Assembly: GCA_949987695.1 (NCBI GenBank)
Contig: OX465288.1
Location: 159,947,492-160,011,491 of the forward strand
DNA from: Merzomyia westermanni
Lineage: Eukaryota; Arthropoda; Insecta; Diptera; Tephritidae
Length of the DNA: 64,000 nucleotides
Reading direction: 5' to 3'
Every line of letters starts with the position of its first letter. Positions within the stretch are counted from its first letter, which is position 1. Made by a program: the position numbers and the translations under genes. Below are positions 32,931-45,145 of the stretch, piece by piece. The notes under the pieces are model-generated. The model did not search any database. It saw only the letters and a list, made by a program, of their open reading frames with translations, and was not told where the DNA came from.

Positions 32931-34639
32931 CCAAATCTATTTAATGGGTCTCGTGTTAAACGCATTAATATATAAGGAAGTTATTTTGTTTCCATAGGTA
33001 TAAGATAGATTATTGATTTCTTTAATTTGTATATTATTAACTGGAAATATATAAATCATCATATTCCCATGGATATGAAAATGGTATCCTTAAAACGAGT
33101 TTTATAATTTTTAGTACTAAACAAAAATATTTTGGGTATTAATATCGACCGAGATACGGAGCGGCTAATATCTCCTTTTACATTTTTTGGTTTGTTTTTT
33201 ATTTGCTTATACTTTTAAGGACGCCGATTTGGTGGCATTTTTTTAATATGTGAGAATTTGGTTGTATTCTATGGGGTGTGAACAGAGGAAAAATTCAGCC
33301 TCGCTTTTTGCTAGAATCTTTAAATGCCTTTCTCATGTGCTCTGGTACCCTGGGGTTTTCAGTTTATCAATATAACGACTGTTACAAAAATAGCAACGTG
33401 AAAAATGAATGCCATTTTTGTTTAGAACCAATTGATTTTAAAATACATCATTTTTTATTTGCATGCCTTACACAAATTGGAATTCTCCTTAACCCTAAAC
33501 ATTAACCTTAAATCACGTTTTTAACTTATTTTAAAAAACTCGGTCGACACATGTGGTATATAGTATACACTATATACTTTTTATTATAAAACAAATATTA
33601 TCTTTTATGTGTGTATGCGTTTATATCAGCCCTTCTATATGTTGTGCTTCCACTATACTGACTCGTCTGTGATACATCGTCTTCATCCGTTTGTCATTCC
33701 ACGCAACTGTGCACGTAGTAAATGCATAGCTTCATTGTGCTTTTTCAAAATATTAACTCAATGAAAATTGTTTTATTTTCTATCCATATGTTCTTGCGGA
33801 TACGAGGGTAGACAAATAGGTGTAATCATACATATGTTATACGGTTTATATGAATTTATACTCGACTAACTACAAAATTCAATTTCATGAGATTGAGAAA
33901 ATGAAGGTTGAAATGTTGATGACTTGAATTTTAAGCCATAAAAAATTATCTAGATTGAGTGGCTTTTTTTAAGAAAGTACAAGCCTAAGTATCGACCGAC
34001 CTTCGTAGGCTAACAGATTCCTAGCTTTTATGCTTTTGGCTGTGACGCTGCCAACCTATCACCTCTTCCGCAGGTTCCGTGATATCAAGCGAAATTGTAG
34101 TTTTATCGCCATTTCACCAGAAGCCGCAACTATTTTATTCTTTGTGCATTGATACTTTGTGTGGCACATTCCCTTCTGTCAAGGCTTACAGCAATTTTCT
34201 GATCAAGTAGAGAAGGAATACAGAGCAGTATTGTGGTAGTAATGATGCTGACAGCTTATCCGGTAGAAGCTGAGCATTTGTCACATTTGGTACTTGGATA
34301 TGAATGTGTGAGTGTGCCTCACTCACAAATCCGTGTGCCTTCCATGGCATGGAAAAATGTTCGTAGATTATGGAAAATGTGAAAAAGATTGCATTGAATA
34401 GTTTTACAGTTCACAGTTCTTAAACTTGATGCATAGTGAAAAAGTGTTTTTAAGATAAGTTGTTAAGGGAGAAAATGGATTGTTAACTAAAACACTCTTC
34501 GAGTGGTTTTAGGAGTTTTTCAGCAAGTTCGGAGTACTTATTTCTGACTATGATGGCAGCGACCTCACTTCTTCAGAGGAAGGATTCGCTCCAAACTAAG
34601 TTTAATGATTTGACTTTGCGAATTTTCAAGAACTCAAAA
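32931..34639. other. No gene seen
   Basis: AT-rich. A 75-codon frame at 33278 shows no family features. Confidence 0.3.
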
Positions 34640-34960
34640 GTTGCTAGTCTCCTGACAGCTTCTGTATCATCAAATTACCCTACGTAGGAAAAACGTCGAA
34701 CTGGAATCTCCATACTATTATAAAGGAAAGTACCGCTGCCCGCTTTGTGGGCAACGTCTGCTACAGGGTCCATGTAAACAATTTGTGGATTACGCCTGCG
34801 GACGAACATCTTACCGCGAGCCACATCAAAGTGAAGCTCTTCGCCATATCATTTATCTGCGCCTACGAGACAACTATGATAGAGCAGATAAGATATGTTT
34901 TGTCGCAAAAGTGATCACGCCTTAATCGTCTACAAACAGCTAAAGCACATTCATAGAGTC
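34640..34960 (+). pseudogene. LINE endonuclease-domain fossil
   Basis: One plus frame from about 34653 to the TGA at about 34917 contains HIKVKLFAISFICAYETTM, which fits the conserved EN pattern R-(I/M)-K-x-x-F-F-x-(L/I)-S-(L/I)-x-x-x-H-A-P-T-E of fly LINEs (the HAPTE motif is mutated). A shift near 34890 continues as DMFCRKSDHAL, which fits the sequence that normally follows. A competing frame (KYRCPLCGQRLL..) looks zinc-finger-like but is probably a shadow. Confidence 0.45.
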
Positions 34961-35779
34961 GATATTGGGGACTCGAACCACCATCTAGCGGCACTTTTAC
35001 TCATGCTGTACCGGCACAACGTTCACTATAAGATTCAAGCGAGCCCGGCGATTTTTAAACTGATAGGGAATAGAATTTCAAGTTCATCATGTCACTTAGA
35101 AATATTTTCGTACAGTGGTGGGTGGAAAAATAACTTCAAATCTCAAAACGGCCAATTTTGACTACTGTCTGGTAAGCTGGTGACACTTTGATTAACCATA
35201 AGGTCGAAAATATAATTTTGTAGATAATAAGATATTGCAAAAAATTTAACGAATCGCTTAACAACCACCTCCAGTTTCATATAATGATGTATACTCGTAA
35301 TGAATGAATTCTCAAAAAGGATAATTTTAGTGAAGTAGAACCGGAGCTTCTAATCTAATTTTGGATTTTGTATGACTCCAACTACATTTTAAATGAAAAC
35401 TATTGAATAAAAAATCATAATTTGCAAGCAATGACACTTTGAGTTCTGGTGCTATTTTTTTACACACGACTTTAAATATGTTTAAGTATCACCCCATATA
35501 CGTCATCAAGTTAAATATATTTGGAAATACAAATTTGGTAGATTTGTTCAATTAGCAAACTAAAAATCTCACAATTTAATAGCTTATAAAATATATATAT
35601 AAATGAAATGTCGTGAATGATGATAAAATCGCGGTATTGGACTAAACCAAAAAGAAAATTATTTTCGTTTTTGGAATGACCATAAGAATATGGTAAAAGT
35701 TTCAGACCTTAAATTGACAAACATTTTCGTATTTTTTCCGATCAGTTAATTTAACTATTATTTATTTGGTAAGCGGGTC
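34961..35779. other. No gene seen
   Basis: AT-rich; the LINE could continue in decayed form to about 35160 but is not readable. Confidence 0.3.
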
Positions 35780-35885
35780 TGATCTATTTATGTGAGGTGC
35801 GAATAAAACAAGGCTTTTTCTACCTTACAGCCCAACGTTTCGCTAAGATTTTCTTAGCATCTTCAGGGGCATCAACTGAAAATGG
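35780..35885 (-). repeat. Possible Penelope-like element fragment
   Basis: Minus strand: CCTGAAGATGCTAAGAAAAT, then CTTAGCGAAACGTTGGGC. A CTGAAGATG..GCGAAACGT pair separated by a short spacer is the recurrent terminal signature of Penelope-like elements. No RT or GIY-YIG sequence is visible nearby. Confidence 0.35.
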
Positions 35886-37957
35886 TAGATTTTTACATGA
35901 AATTTTTACGTTATATTAAATATTAAATTTTTTACATTAAATTTACAAAAAAAACACACACTGTCGATGCCATCCTTAGTGGCACACTTGTCATACTGGT
36001 TTTCATTCTGGACTTTTTTGGTGGGAATTTGATTTACTAAGAAAACTATTTGCAAGCAAATGTAACTGCAATTATTTGGTTTCAAAGCAAAACTAAGATG
36101 AGGTGTAAAACATCTAAACTAGAAATGATAGAGCTCTAAAAACTTAAATTAAGGTCTAAAACTTTTACTGTATTTTTCCGCCATTCTAAATAATAATACA
36201 TTTACTTTATTTTTTGATTAGGAAAATAACTTGTCATTCGTTATCTAGATTTGGAAGCGTCATCTTGCCAGTAAGCATGTAAAGATTTTAAAATTTAACT
36301 GAGTTTTATCACATAATGGAACACTTCCTTTTCTATCCATTTATGTAAAGTTAAAATTTATTTAATTTTTTGAAAATAAAAAAAAAATTATTAATTTTAT
36401 TTAAGTTTGGGTTTGACAGCGAATTCTTTGAGTTTACAAATTTTTACCAGCTACAAATTTTACTAGTAAAAATTAGTTTGTTTCTCGATTTGTGTTTTTC
36501 TTGCAAATTTTTTGAGTTAATGAACACTTGACACAAAATGTTAGTAAAAATTCATTACTTCCAGTAATAATTTTTTGTTTTTGAACGGACCTTATCTTTT
36601 TTTTGGCTCAGTCTAAGACCTACATAAGTATCGTCGAAACATGTTTTTTTTTCCAAAGAGAAAGCATCGAAAGCCTTTAAGTCCTTGGGGACTTGACCCA
36701 GAACTAAAACTCCTACCGTCTTGCACCGACAGCTAAGTATTCCGTGGGGACGGGATTTGAGTTTTAAAACCTGTAGCTTTTACGGGATGATACATTAATT
36801 TTTTACACCGTGACTTTTTTGAAAACAGTGACTTTTTGAAACCTGCATATTTCGAAACTATACAACACATAAAAATGGGATCTTTAAGGAATTTAAAAGT
36901 ACGCGGCTCGCATTATTTATTTTGATATGATTTAAATCAACAAGTCAATTCTGGCTAAGACAGTTGAAAGTTGTTTGTAAGACAAGTTGCCGGAATAACC
37001 AATCGTCTTACAAAAGACTTTTGTCTAAGAAAATACTGTTTTGAGTTGAAAACGTAATGTCAGAGTTTAATTTTTTGCTAGAAATCAATTCTGTACTTTT
37101 CAGTGTTGCTCTTTCGCTCTCATCGAATTTATAGTTTTTGACAGTATTAGTGGTTTTAAGCTGCAGATAAACTCCCATAGCAACAACTCCATAATCATAA
37201 CCATCACATACACTTAAAGATATCTATTTTCATCGATTATTGGTGCCTTAATCTATAAAAGATGTCAATTTCATGAAATGTAGAATCGAAAAGGATAAAT
37301 GTAAGTTCAAAAAGTTAATAAATTTGCCAGTTCAAAAATTAATAGGCTACGGCCAAAGACCAAAATATAATTGTTTGGCTATGGTATGGTTATGACTAGG
37401 CCATTATGGTGCGTCTTCATTATTCGATTACATTGATTTCCTCAATTTTGGTTGCATGAACTGCGTACTAAAATGAATATTTTGTAGGAACTTGACCTAA
37501 GTTTTAAAATTTTTTTCTTGTGACTTTTGAACCATCGTAAACTTTAGTAACTTTTTACCATAGTTTGAAAATTCAGAATGCGAAATTTATATAAAAAGGC
37601 GGTCGAAATAAAATGCTGTCTTCTTTTTACAATTAAAAAAAAATTTATCTTAGCTTTGCGGAGGGAGAGTAGCTTGTTTAAGTAAAATTTTTTTATTATT
37701 TTATTGGGTTTGGCTCAGGCCTAGACGAACGTCTTGTGCGGGGCACCTGTTACACCTTGTATGTATTAATTGTGGCTCTGAGATATAAGCGCGGGATTGG
37801 CCTCCTCATTTTCTCTGTGAAAACCCCCGAGTTGGTATTGCAAACATAAACTTTATCTTTGGAATATTTCATAAGCTGGTTGCGAATTACAATAGCATGC
37901 AATTGAAACGAAATAAGCGGAAGAAATAATTACAGCTTATGTCGCTTAAACACATTT
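35886..37957. other. No gene seen
   Basis: AT-rich intergenic DNA with only short chance frames on both strands. Confidence 0.3.
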
Positions 37958-37958
37958 A

Positions 37959-38164
37959 CCCCCCGATTCTTTGTTCTTGACAAATTGTCAATCTTGATAA
38001 ATAATCAAGAAAAAAATATTTCTATCATGTTTTTTGAATTTTATTCCAAAAACAACAAAAGTAAATTTATTTTTGACGCAGAATTCAAAACACTTGATAA
38101 GGATATTTGTTTTCTTGATTATTTATCAAGATTGACAATTTGTCAAGAACACAGAATCGGGGGG
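37959..38164. mobile_element. Hairpin MITE, about 55-bp arms, TTA target
   Basis: Arms CCCCCCGATTCTTTGTTCTT.. and its complement are nearly perfect for about 55 bases (37959-38013 with 38112-38164). TTA lies immediately outside both ends (37956-37958, 38165-38167), as for PIF/Harbinger-type elements, although a piggyBac relation through TTAA is not excluded. The near-perfect stem suggests recent insertion. Confidence 0.8.
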
Positions 38165-39084
38165 TTAAAGTATAAGTTATTTCCCAAAATTTCAGTTTTG
38201 AAATGTTTACTATTATTCGCTTAATTTAATTTTGAGACAGGCTTCCTCAAAATATTCCATAGTGGCCCCTAAGCAAATTCGCTCCTGTACTATCAACGAA
38301 TTTCCTTGAACTATAAAACATATATATGTGGCGATTGTTTGTATTGTAGAACCATCCAAAGCTCAATAACTATCTATATCCCATTTCGATGTAACATTTT
38401 TAGAGTCCAAGAATCGAGTTAAACATTTGGCTTACGTTGTAAAATTTCAGTTCGTGTTGTTGTTCGAATTTGAATTTGAAAACAGAAAAGTGAGTTAAAA
38501 ACACATACCGGATCAATTCAAATCTTCTCTCCACTCCATGAACCACTTTGACTTGATCATGCCTATACGACTTGTGTAAGAGCAACCGAAATTGAATAAA
38601 TAATTTCAAAAATCACTTACACAATTATTAAGATACCCCTTTGCGGAGCCATGACTCATGGGACCACCCATCAGCATTTAGCTACAAGGCCCAGAGGGAG
38701 TTAAGGCACGAAACGGATAGTTATAACTTCGCTTAACCGGGTCAACTTCTTAGTAAAATTTTAGGTAAATTCTGTAAATTCTAAAAGGCTGTAAATTCAG
38801 TTTTATGCATCTTAAAGAAATTCAGCTGATGTGTGACGTAATCTTCTTAGTACTTGAATATTTCACTAAATCATCCTTACAGAAGTAGCCACAAAAAATG
38901 TTCTTTCAATCAATGGGTTTATAACGTGAGACGTGAAAGTTGTAAGGAGTTCAGTTGAATGCAAAGATGCTCACAATGCTGCCACATGGATTCATTTTCA
39001 CCAAAAAGGGTAATTTTTTCAATTTGTCTGGTCTGGTTCTTTATATTCAATTATTTGTTAAAAGCGATACAGAGAGTGACAATC
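38165..39084. other. No gene seen
   Basis: Short chance frames only; 38640-38710 is locally GC-richer but not recognisable. Confidence 0.3.
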
Positions 39085-39253
39085 TTCTCTCGAAGTTGGT
39101 GTATTTCTGCCTTGGAGGGCTTCTCAGCAAAAATTCATCTGCTTTGTAGATGCCGGTCGGAGTTGGCAAAAAACTGTAGGTCCCGCCAATTTGGAAATGG
39201 AGAGAGAAGCTCGGCGCAAAAAGGTTTATGATGATATACCTATTGTTCGTTGA
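39085..39253 (+). mobile_element. SINE family A, 5'-truncated
   Basis: GTGTATTTCTGCC, CTTCTCAGCAAAAATTCATC, TTTGTAGATGCCG, CTGTAGGTCCCGCCAATTTG, then GTTTATGATGATATACC, in family A order. The tRNA-like head is absent. 39254-39434 is unassigned. Confidence 0.8.
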
Positions 39254-39434
39254 ACCGGTGCAAAGTCTCTTAAGCGGTTAAGAGCCAACTAAAGGAAAGG
39301 AGAAGAAGGTCGCTGTTAACAACAACCACAACAGGAGAAGAACATTTATCGATCATCGGAGTCAGCAGCACTGCCTTTATATTTCTTTGTTTCTTTTAAT
39401 CACTTACACTGTTTTTTGCTGGGTATGTGCATTT

Positions 39435-41027
39435 ATACTTGGAAAAAGTTAAGAAATTCTGCAAATCCACATTTTAACCAATAAATTTTGTAAGTAAACT
39501 GTCAATATCGTATTACGTAAGAACTTTTTGTAGCTGAAAATGATGTTGACCTCAACTTTCACTCATTCGTTGTTAAAAGTCCATTTAATTGTAAAGCAAA
39601 ATATGCAGGAGATATTGACATATTTATTAAATTTTCACTTGCAGAGAAGACGACAAATTCACTTTTACATTTACTATTTTGAAAGAAATTTTATATGGGT
39701 TTGAGCTAATATCATAAGAAAGGCTTTCTATATCCGTGGGAAAAAACACAATGAAGCAATTCTTCTTCTATGAATGCCGCTTCGGCTTGCAGTTATGAAT
39801 ATTTTATGATACTGGATACTGGTGGATTCGAAATTTGCAAAGAGACTTTGTGTATCAAGTCTCCTATCACTGGTCTTCTAAAGTATATTGGCGCATCACA
39901 AAGATCTGGTAGTAGACTTACCAAGCCTGAAGCCGCACTTATAAGATTTAATAAGCAAATCTACGGTGGGCACAATACGCTATATACAATCTTATATGCT
40001 ATTATAAGGAGACTAATTTCGCACTGGTTGATGTAATTTGCGGGCAGCCCACTAAGCAGTAAGCCTTAGATCGTTCGACAATATTTTCGAGTTGATGCAT
40101 GCTTTGAATCAACTCTTCATCTTCGCCCGGCGCTTCATTAGTTTTCGAGGGGAATATTGTCATCCTCATTTCATAATACTCGGATGGTGGGACGTATTTT
40201 CCATTGTCAGAGACTGAGGAATCAGATTCGTCATCCCCTGTACTGTTTAGCAATTGCGAGAAATCTTCCCTCCATAGCTAAGTACGCACTATCCTTATGT
40301 CAGTTATCAATTCGTCATAACCTAGGTCATAAAACTTATCGTAATCCGCAGGATATTTCGATATAAGGACCTCTTAAAGGACCTCCTTTTATCACAGAGT
40401 ACAATATTCGATCAATCTAATGCCATGAGGAGATATCCTCTCTGTATTAAAAAAAAGGTAGAAGATGGCATGACCTCCTTCTATGTTCAAAATTCAAGCA
40501 CTTTACCGCCAAGTGAGTACAGCTAAGCGGTAATGGCCCAGAGTTGGACTTGAAAAATTGCTGAAGTTGTTTTCTGACCTTCTGGCTAAGTCTTTAATCA
40601 ACTATTCAGGAATCGTGACACTTTTTCTCAAATCGTTGGTGAGTTCAGCTCATAGAGCAGTGCACTGTTAGCATATCCGTCATTTCCCGAATTTCAAGGT
40701 TTATTTATTGACAGATCCATAGTTATAATTTTATTTTCCATGACGATAGCGAAGGTAGTACTTGGTGCTCTAAAATACGTCCAATTATAGCTTTCAAGTT
40801 CGAAACGGAAGTGAAGTTGAAATATGCACATTAAAGCTTGCCAAAATTTCCTCTCGCTTGAGCCATAAAATATGTTCATAAATTCGAATGCTTCCCAGGT
40901 CGCATACTGAATTTATTTTGAACATTCTTTACCCCAACTGCAATGACTTCAATTGTGACGCATCAGCAAATATCAATACATACAATGGACTTGGAATTTT
41001 TTGTGTTTCCACAAATAAAAATGCATA
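39435..41027. repeat. Tandem duplication, left unit
   Basis: Starts TACTTGGAAAAAGTTAAG and ends ACAAATAAAAATGCAT. It is near identical to 41400-43413 but lacks about 380 bases present there at 41795-42174, a 34-base piece at 41661-41694 and about 40 bases near 42490. The only content recognised is a decayed LINE RT. Confidence 0.85.
39830..40255 (-). pseudogene. Decayed LINE reverse transcriptase (left unit)
   Basis: Minus strand reads LNSTGDDESDSSVSDNGKY, then YYEMRMTIFPSKTNEAPG and ELIQSMHQL, aligning with the DYNEVRIAISRLKNNKAAG and ELVRRMHQL part of the 13.4-kb RT, and then LVGCPQI and a KCGFRLGKS-like stretch. Stops, shifts and deletions throughout. Confidence 0.6.
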
Positions 41028-41029
41028 TA

Positions 41030-41399
41030 CAAGGTGGCGCAAAAGTAAGCTTCCGATGTTCAGCATATCGGTTGTGGCACGTGCAGTGTGTGCTGTTGCA
41101 CCGTCTTGTTGGAACCACATGTTTTCCAATCCCAATTCATCAAGTTGCGGCAAAAAGAACTCGTTGATCATTGCTCTGTAGCGCTCACCATTCACAGTAA
41201 CCGTTTGGCCCCGACCGATTATTGGTCAAATAAATAGTCAGCAATATTCCGCGTTCTGGAGCAGTGTAGCGTAACATTGTTTATTAACGTGTATTTCGCA
41301 TGTGTTTACCACACAAATGTCAAAACAGAACTGACTTTAGGGGCCAATCGCAAAATTTATAGCATTTTCTGATAGGAGGATTACTTTTGCGCCACCTTG
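41030..41399 (-). mobile_element. DD41D-derived MITE, copy 2, at duplication junction
   Basis: 370 bp with CAAGGTGGCGCAAAAGTAA ends and TA at 41028-41029 and 41400-41401. In reverse orientation it codes the same fused remnant as the copies at 11350 and 58490. It occupies exactly the boundary between the two duplicated units. Confidence 0.95.
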
Positions 41400-43413
41400 T
41401 ACTTGGAAAAGGTTAAGAAATTCTGCAAATCCACATTTTGTAAGTAAACTGTCAATATCGTATTACGTAAGAACTTTTTGTAGCTGAAAATGATGTTGAC
41501 CTCAACTTTCACTCATTCGTTGTTAAAAGTCCATTTAATTGTAAAGCAAAATTAGCAGGAGATATTGACATATTTATTAAATTTTCACTTGCAGAGAAGA
41601 CGACAAATTCACTTTTACATTTACTATTTTGAAAGACATTTTATATGGGTTTGAGCTAATATGGAAGCATATAGCTTCAGCGGAAAATCGTATCATAAGA
41701 AAGGATTTCTATATCCGTGGGAAAAACCACAATGAAGCAATTATTCTTCTATGAATGCCGCTTTGGCTTGCAGTTATGAATATTTTATGATACTGGAGCG
41801 TGTCCGGTAGTAATAATACAATACAGAACTTCAGACTAAACAAAAGAGCGGTCGAGAAAGAACCGTCCACACCACCAAGAAAACACTTTATGGCGAAGGC
41901 GCGTACTCTGAGAAGTCGCTCACCGGACATCTTGTTCTTTTGCCCCTTACTTGCCCAAAATACTTTGGGTCAATACAAAGAATGCCTCAAAGTGGTAGCT
42001 TGGATCAGACATTGTATTATTACGAGCTTTTCGGGTACAGGTTTAGTCCATTCCATTTCATTATGGTAACCAAAGCTCTAATGCAGATATAGGAAGTCGA
42101 ATTTTCTGAATGCTCGCCCACTTCCAATTCAGATACGGAAGCACATAGACAACTCCTTTTCGAGCTTTTAAAAGTGGATTCGAAATTTGCAAAGAGACTT
42201 TGTGTATCAAGTCTCCTATCACGGGTCTTCTAAAGTATATTGGCGCATCATAAAGATCTGGTAGTAGACTTACCAAGCCAGAAGCCGCACTTATAAGATT
42301 TAATAAGCAAATCTACGGTGGGCACAATACGCTCTATACAATCTTATATGCTATTATAAGGAGACTAATTTCGCACTGGTTGATGTAATTTGCGGGCAGC
42401 CCACTAAGGGTCCAAGCAGTAAGCCTTAGATGGTTCGACAATATTTTAGAGTTGATGCATGCTTTGAATCAACTCTTCATCTCCGTTCTGGAACAGCTCG
42501 GCGGGTACTTCGTCATCGCCCGGGGCTTCATTAGTTTTCGAGGGGGATATTGTCATCCTCACTTCATAATACTCAGATGGTGGGACGTGTTTTCCATCGT
42601 CAGAGATTTAGGAATCAGATTCGTCATCCCCTATACTGTTTAGCAATTGCGAGAAATCTTCCCTTCATAGCTAAGTACGCACTATCCTTATGTCAGTTAC
42701 CAATTCGTCATAACCTAGGTTATAAAATTTATCGTAATCCGCAGGATATTTCGATATAAGGACCTCTTAAAGGACCTCCTTGTATCACAGAGTACAATAT
42801 TCGATCAATCTAATGCCATTAGGAGATATCCTCTCTGTATTAGAAAAAAAGGTAGAAGATGACATGACTTCCTTCGATGTTCAAGCACTTTACCGCCAAG
42901 TGAGTACAGCTAAGCGGTAATGGGCCAGAGTTGGACTTGAAAAATTGCTGAAGTTGTTTTCTGACCTTCTGGGTATGTCTTTAATCAACTATTCAGGAAT
43001 CGTGACACTTTTTCTCAAATCGTTGGTGAGTTCAGCTCATAGAGCAGTGCACTGTTAGCATATCCGTCATTTCCCGAATTTCAAGGTTTATTTATTGATA
43101 GATCCATAGTTATAATTTTATTTTCCATGAAGATAGCGAAGGTAGTACTTGGTGCCTCTAAAAATACGTCCAATTATAGCTTTCAAGTTCGAAACGGAAG
43201 TGAAGTTGAAATATGCACATTAAAGCTTGCCAAAATTTCCTCTCGCTTGAGCCATAAGATATGTTCATAAATTCGAATGCTTCCCAAGTCGCATACTGAA
43301 TTTATTTTGAACATTTTTTACCCCAACTGCAATGACTTCAATTGTGACGCATCAGCAAATATCAATACATACAATGGACTTGGAATTTTTTGTGTTTCCA
43401 CAAATAAAAATGC
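41400..43413. repeat. Tandem duplication, right unit (more complete)
   Basis: Starts TACTTGGAAAAGGTTAAG and ends ACAAATAAAAATGCAT, after which unique sequence resumes (43414-43676, featureless). It retains segments missing from the left unit, so the left unit was probably trimmed after duplication. Confidence 0.85.
42060..42640 (-). pseudogene. Decayed LINE reverse transcriptase (right unit)
   Basis: Same fossil as 39830-40255, with additional RT sequence: PAELFQNGDEELIQSMHQ near 42500-42450 and KRSCLCASVSEL near 42140 (against PAELFKHGGEELVRRMHQ and KRSCLYAAMSEF). Many stops; no YADD region found. Confidence 0.65.
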
Positions 43414-43676
43414 ATGTATTAAGTATCTACGACTACCCACATTGCTTCACCGCAATCGCTGTGAAATAGCATTTCCGTATTTCACCGTCGTCACAGCTCA
43501 TTGAGAAAGCCAACCCAGTCATCCGTTTCAAAGCTTGTGCTCAATATTTTATTGCACTTCAACTTTGTTTTATTTCATTTTATTATTTATTTCGCTTTAT
43601 TTTCCAGCAACCTGCTCATTTACTTACTATCTTCATCATTTCAATATTTTTATTTTTTTACTTTTATTTTAAACTA

Positions 43677-44090
43677 GAGGGACCGACAGACTTTGTCCTG
43701 CCCAGGTATTTGCCTGAATGGATCTAGAAATATTAGCTTTTCCTATACCTATCATTAACTCTATCACCATCACTATCTCTATCCCTATCCCCATTCCTAT
43801 TCCTATCCCTATAGATGTAACTATTTCACACACACACATTTCCACATCACCATCGATCAATCCATTATTGAGCTTTTCTAACAAAAAAAAAATTATAAAA
43901 ATTTGCACCATACAAAATGTATGGGAAAATAAAAATTTATTTTCAAACATTTTTCGGAAATTTTATTGGGTATTCTCCTATTCTGGTCAGATAACAATCT
44001 AAATTAGTGTTAATCATCCAAATCGGTGCAGGCGTTCTTGAGTTATGAGTATTGGAACTAACGTCACTTTCTTTTATATATATAGATTAT
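43677..44090 (+). repeat. Interspersed repeat with CTATCC-type microsatellite and ATATAGAT tail
   Basis: Starts near GACCGACAGACTTTGTCCTG, has an imperfect (CCTATN)n run at 43740-43815 and an (AC)n run, then CGTTCTTGAGTTATGAGTATT, ending TTTTATATATATAGAT. The last two blocks are recurrent at the 3' ends of insect non-LTR elements. The class is otherwise unknown. Confidence 0.5.
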
Positions 44091-44880
44091 TTCTCCTTTT
44101 TGATGATTTCCGCTCAAGCACAATTTCTAGTCCGAAAACGAAAAGACTTACACAAACTACAGTATGAATAGCTCACTCAATGCCTATAAATTTTGTACCC
44201 CTCTCCCCTTTGCCACTCAACATCACTCACCACCTATCGCTCTAGGCGTCTGGGATTGTCTGAGTACTGGCACCGCCACTATTTTGACTCTATATATATC
44301 CTAGTTCTAATTATCATGAAGTGATCTAAGGATATAAAGACTTCTTTAGGAAGATTTCAGTTGATTCATAGAGTTCTTAAAAGTATAATGAAGAGATCTC
44401 ACAGTCAATCGTTTGGACCATGAACCTGGCAAGTCGACATATACCTTCTCTAAAGTAGGTGCCGGCACATCGTAATATATAAGGAAACGGCTGTGGAGGT
44501 CTGAAGCCAAGGATGTCCTGGCAGCCCTGGTACTTAGCAAGGCACGGATACCTCAGCACTGATAGGTAGAAGCTTTTGTAGTCCTGCAGAGTGTTAAGTT
44601 TGTGCCTCTCCTACAATGAAACGCGATCTTCCACTTGACATTAGTTGCGGTGCCCAATGGACATTGGACTATGGCGCACGCTTCACGGGTGGGTTTGGAT
44701 CATAACAATCGCTCGTGACCACGGCTGTAACCTTTCGCAAAATCCTGTATCGGGAACCTCTTGGAGCTTAAAAAATATTCTAAATATTTGAACTCAACGG
44801 CATGGCCACTAAGGCTTTTGAGATCCAGTCAGTTTTCGTATATAGTTTTATTGCTTAGCGCACGAGTTGTGGTATCAAAC
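44091..44880. other. Unassigned; two open minus frames at 44346-44560
   Basis: Overlapping minus frames (one with YPCLAKYQGCQDILGF, another with LHSRFLIYYDVPAPTLEKVY) lie in less AT-rich DNA. No family recognised, and it cannot be decided which, if any, was coding. Confidence 0.25.
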
Positions 44881-45145
44881 GGCGCTTTAGCGCTAATTGC
44901 AACCATACACTTTCAGTTCATTTTCAGCAATTTACAATTCAATTGTATTTTCAAATTCAGAAAAATTTAATTTAAATTAAGAAAATGACAATCCAGGTTC
45001 AGAAATATATAATTCAAGTTTGGAAAATTGTTTAGGTATTTTTTTTTATAACTTGCATTCAATGGAGATCTAACAGGTTGAATTTGAGTTTTGATTTTTT
45101 GAATATAAACTGAAAGTGGTGTAGGCTCTAAAGAAATATTTCGTA
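44881..45145. repeat. Second copy of the 18.3-19.2 kb element
   Basis: AGGTATTTTTTTTTATAACT then GCATTCAATGGAGATCTAAC match 18418-18470, flanked by AATTCAGAAA-type units. It is shorter and without the tandem array. Confidence 0.5.

Noticed and set aside
34700..34920. Cys-rich frame KYRCPLCGQRLLQGPCKQF as a zinc-finger gene
   Set aside because: The overlapping frame matches a LINE endonuclease pattern and the Cys frame lacks an ATG and recognised spacing; kept only as a caution.
35990..36600. Possible retroelement remnant
   Set aside because: Only AT-rich words; no motif, terminus or repeat partner found.
37985..38224. 79-codon frame across the hairpin MITE
   Set aside because: Runs through both inverted arms; cannot be an independent gene.
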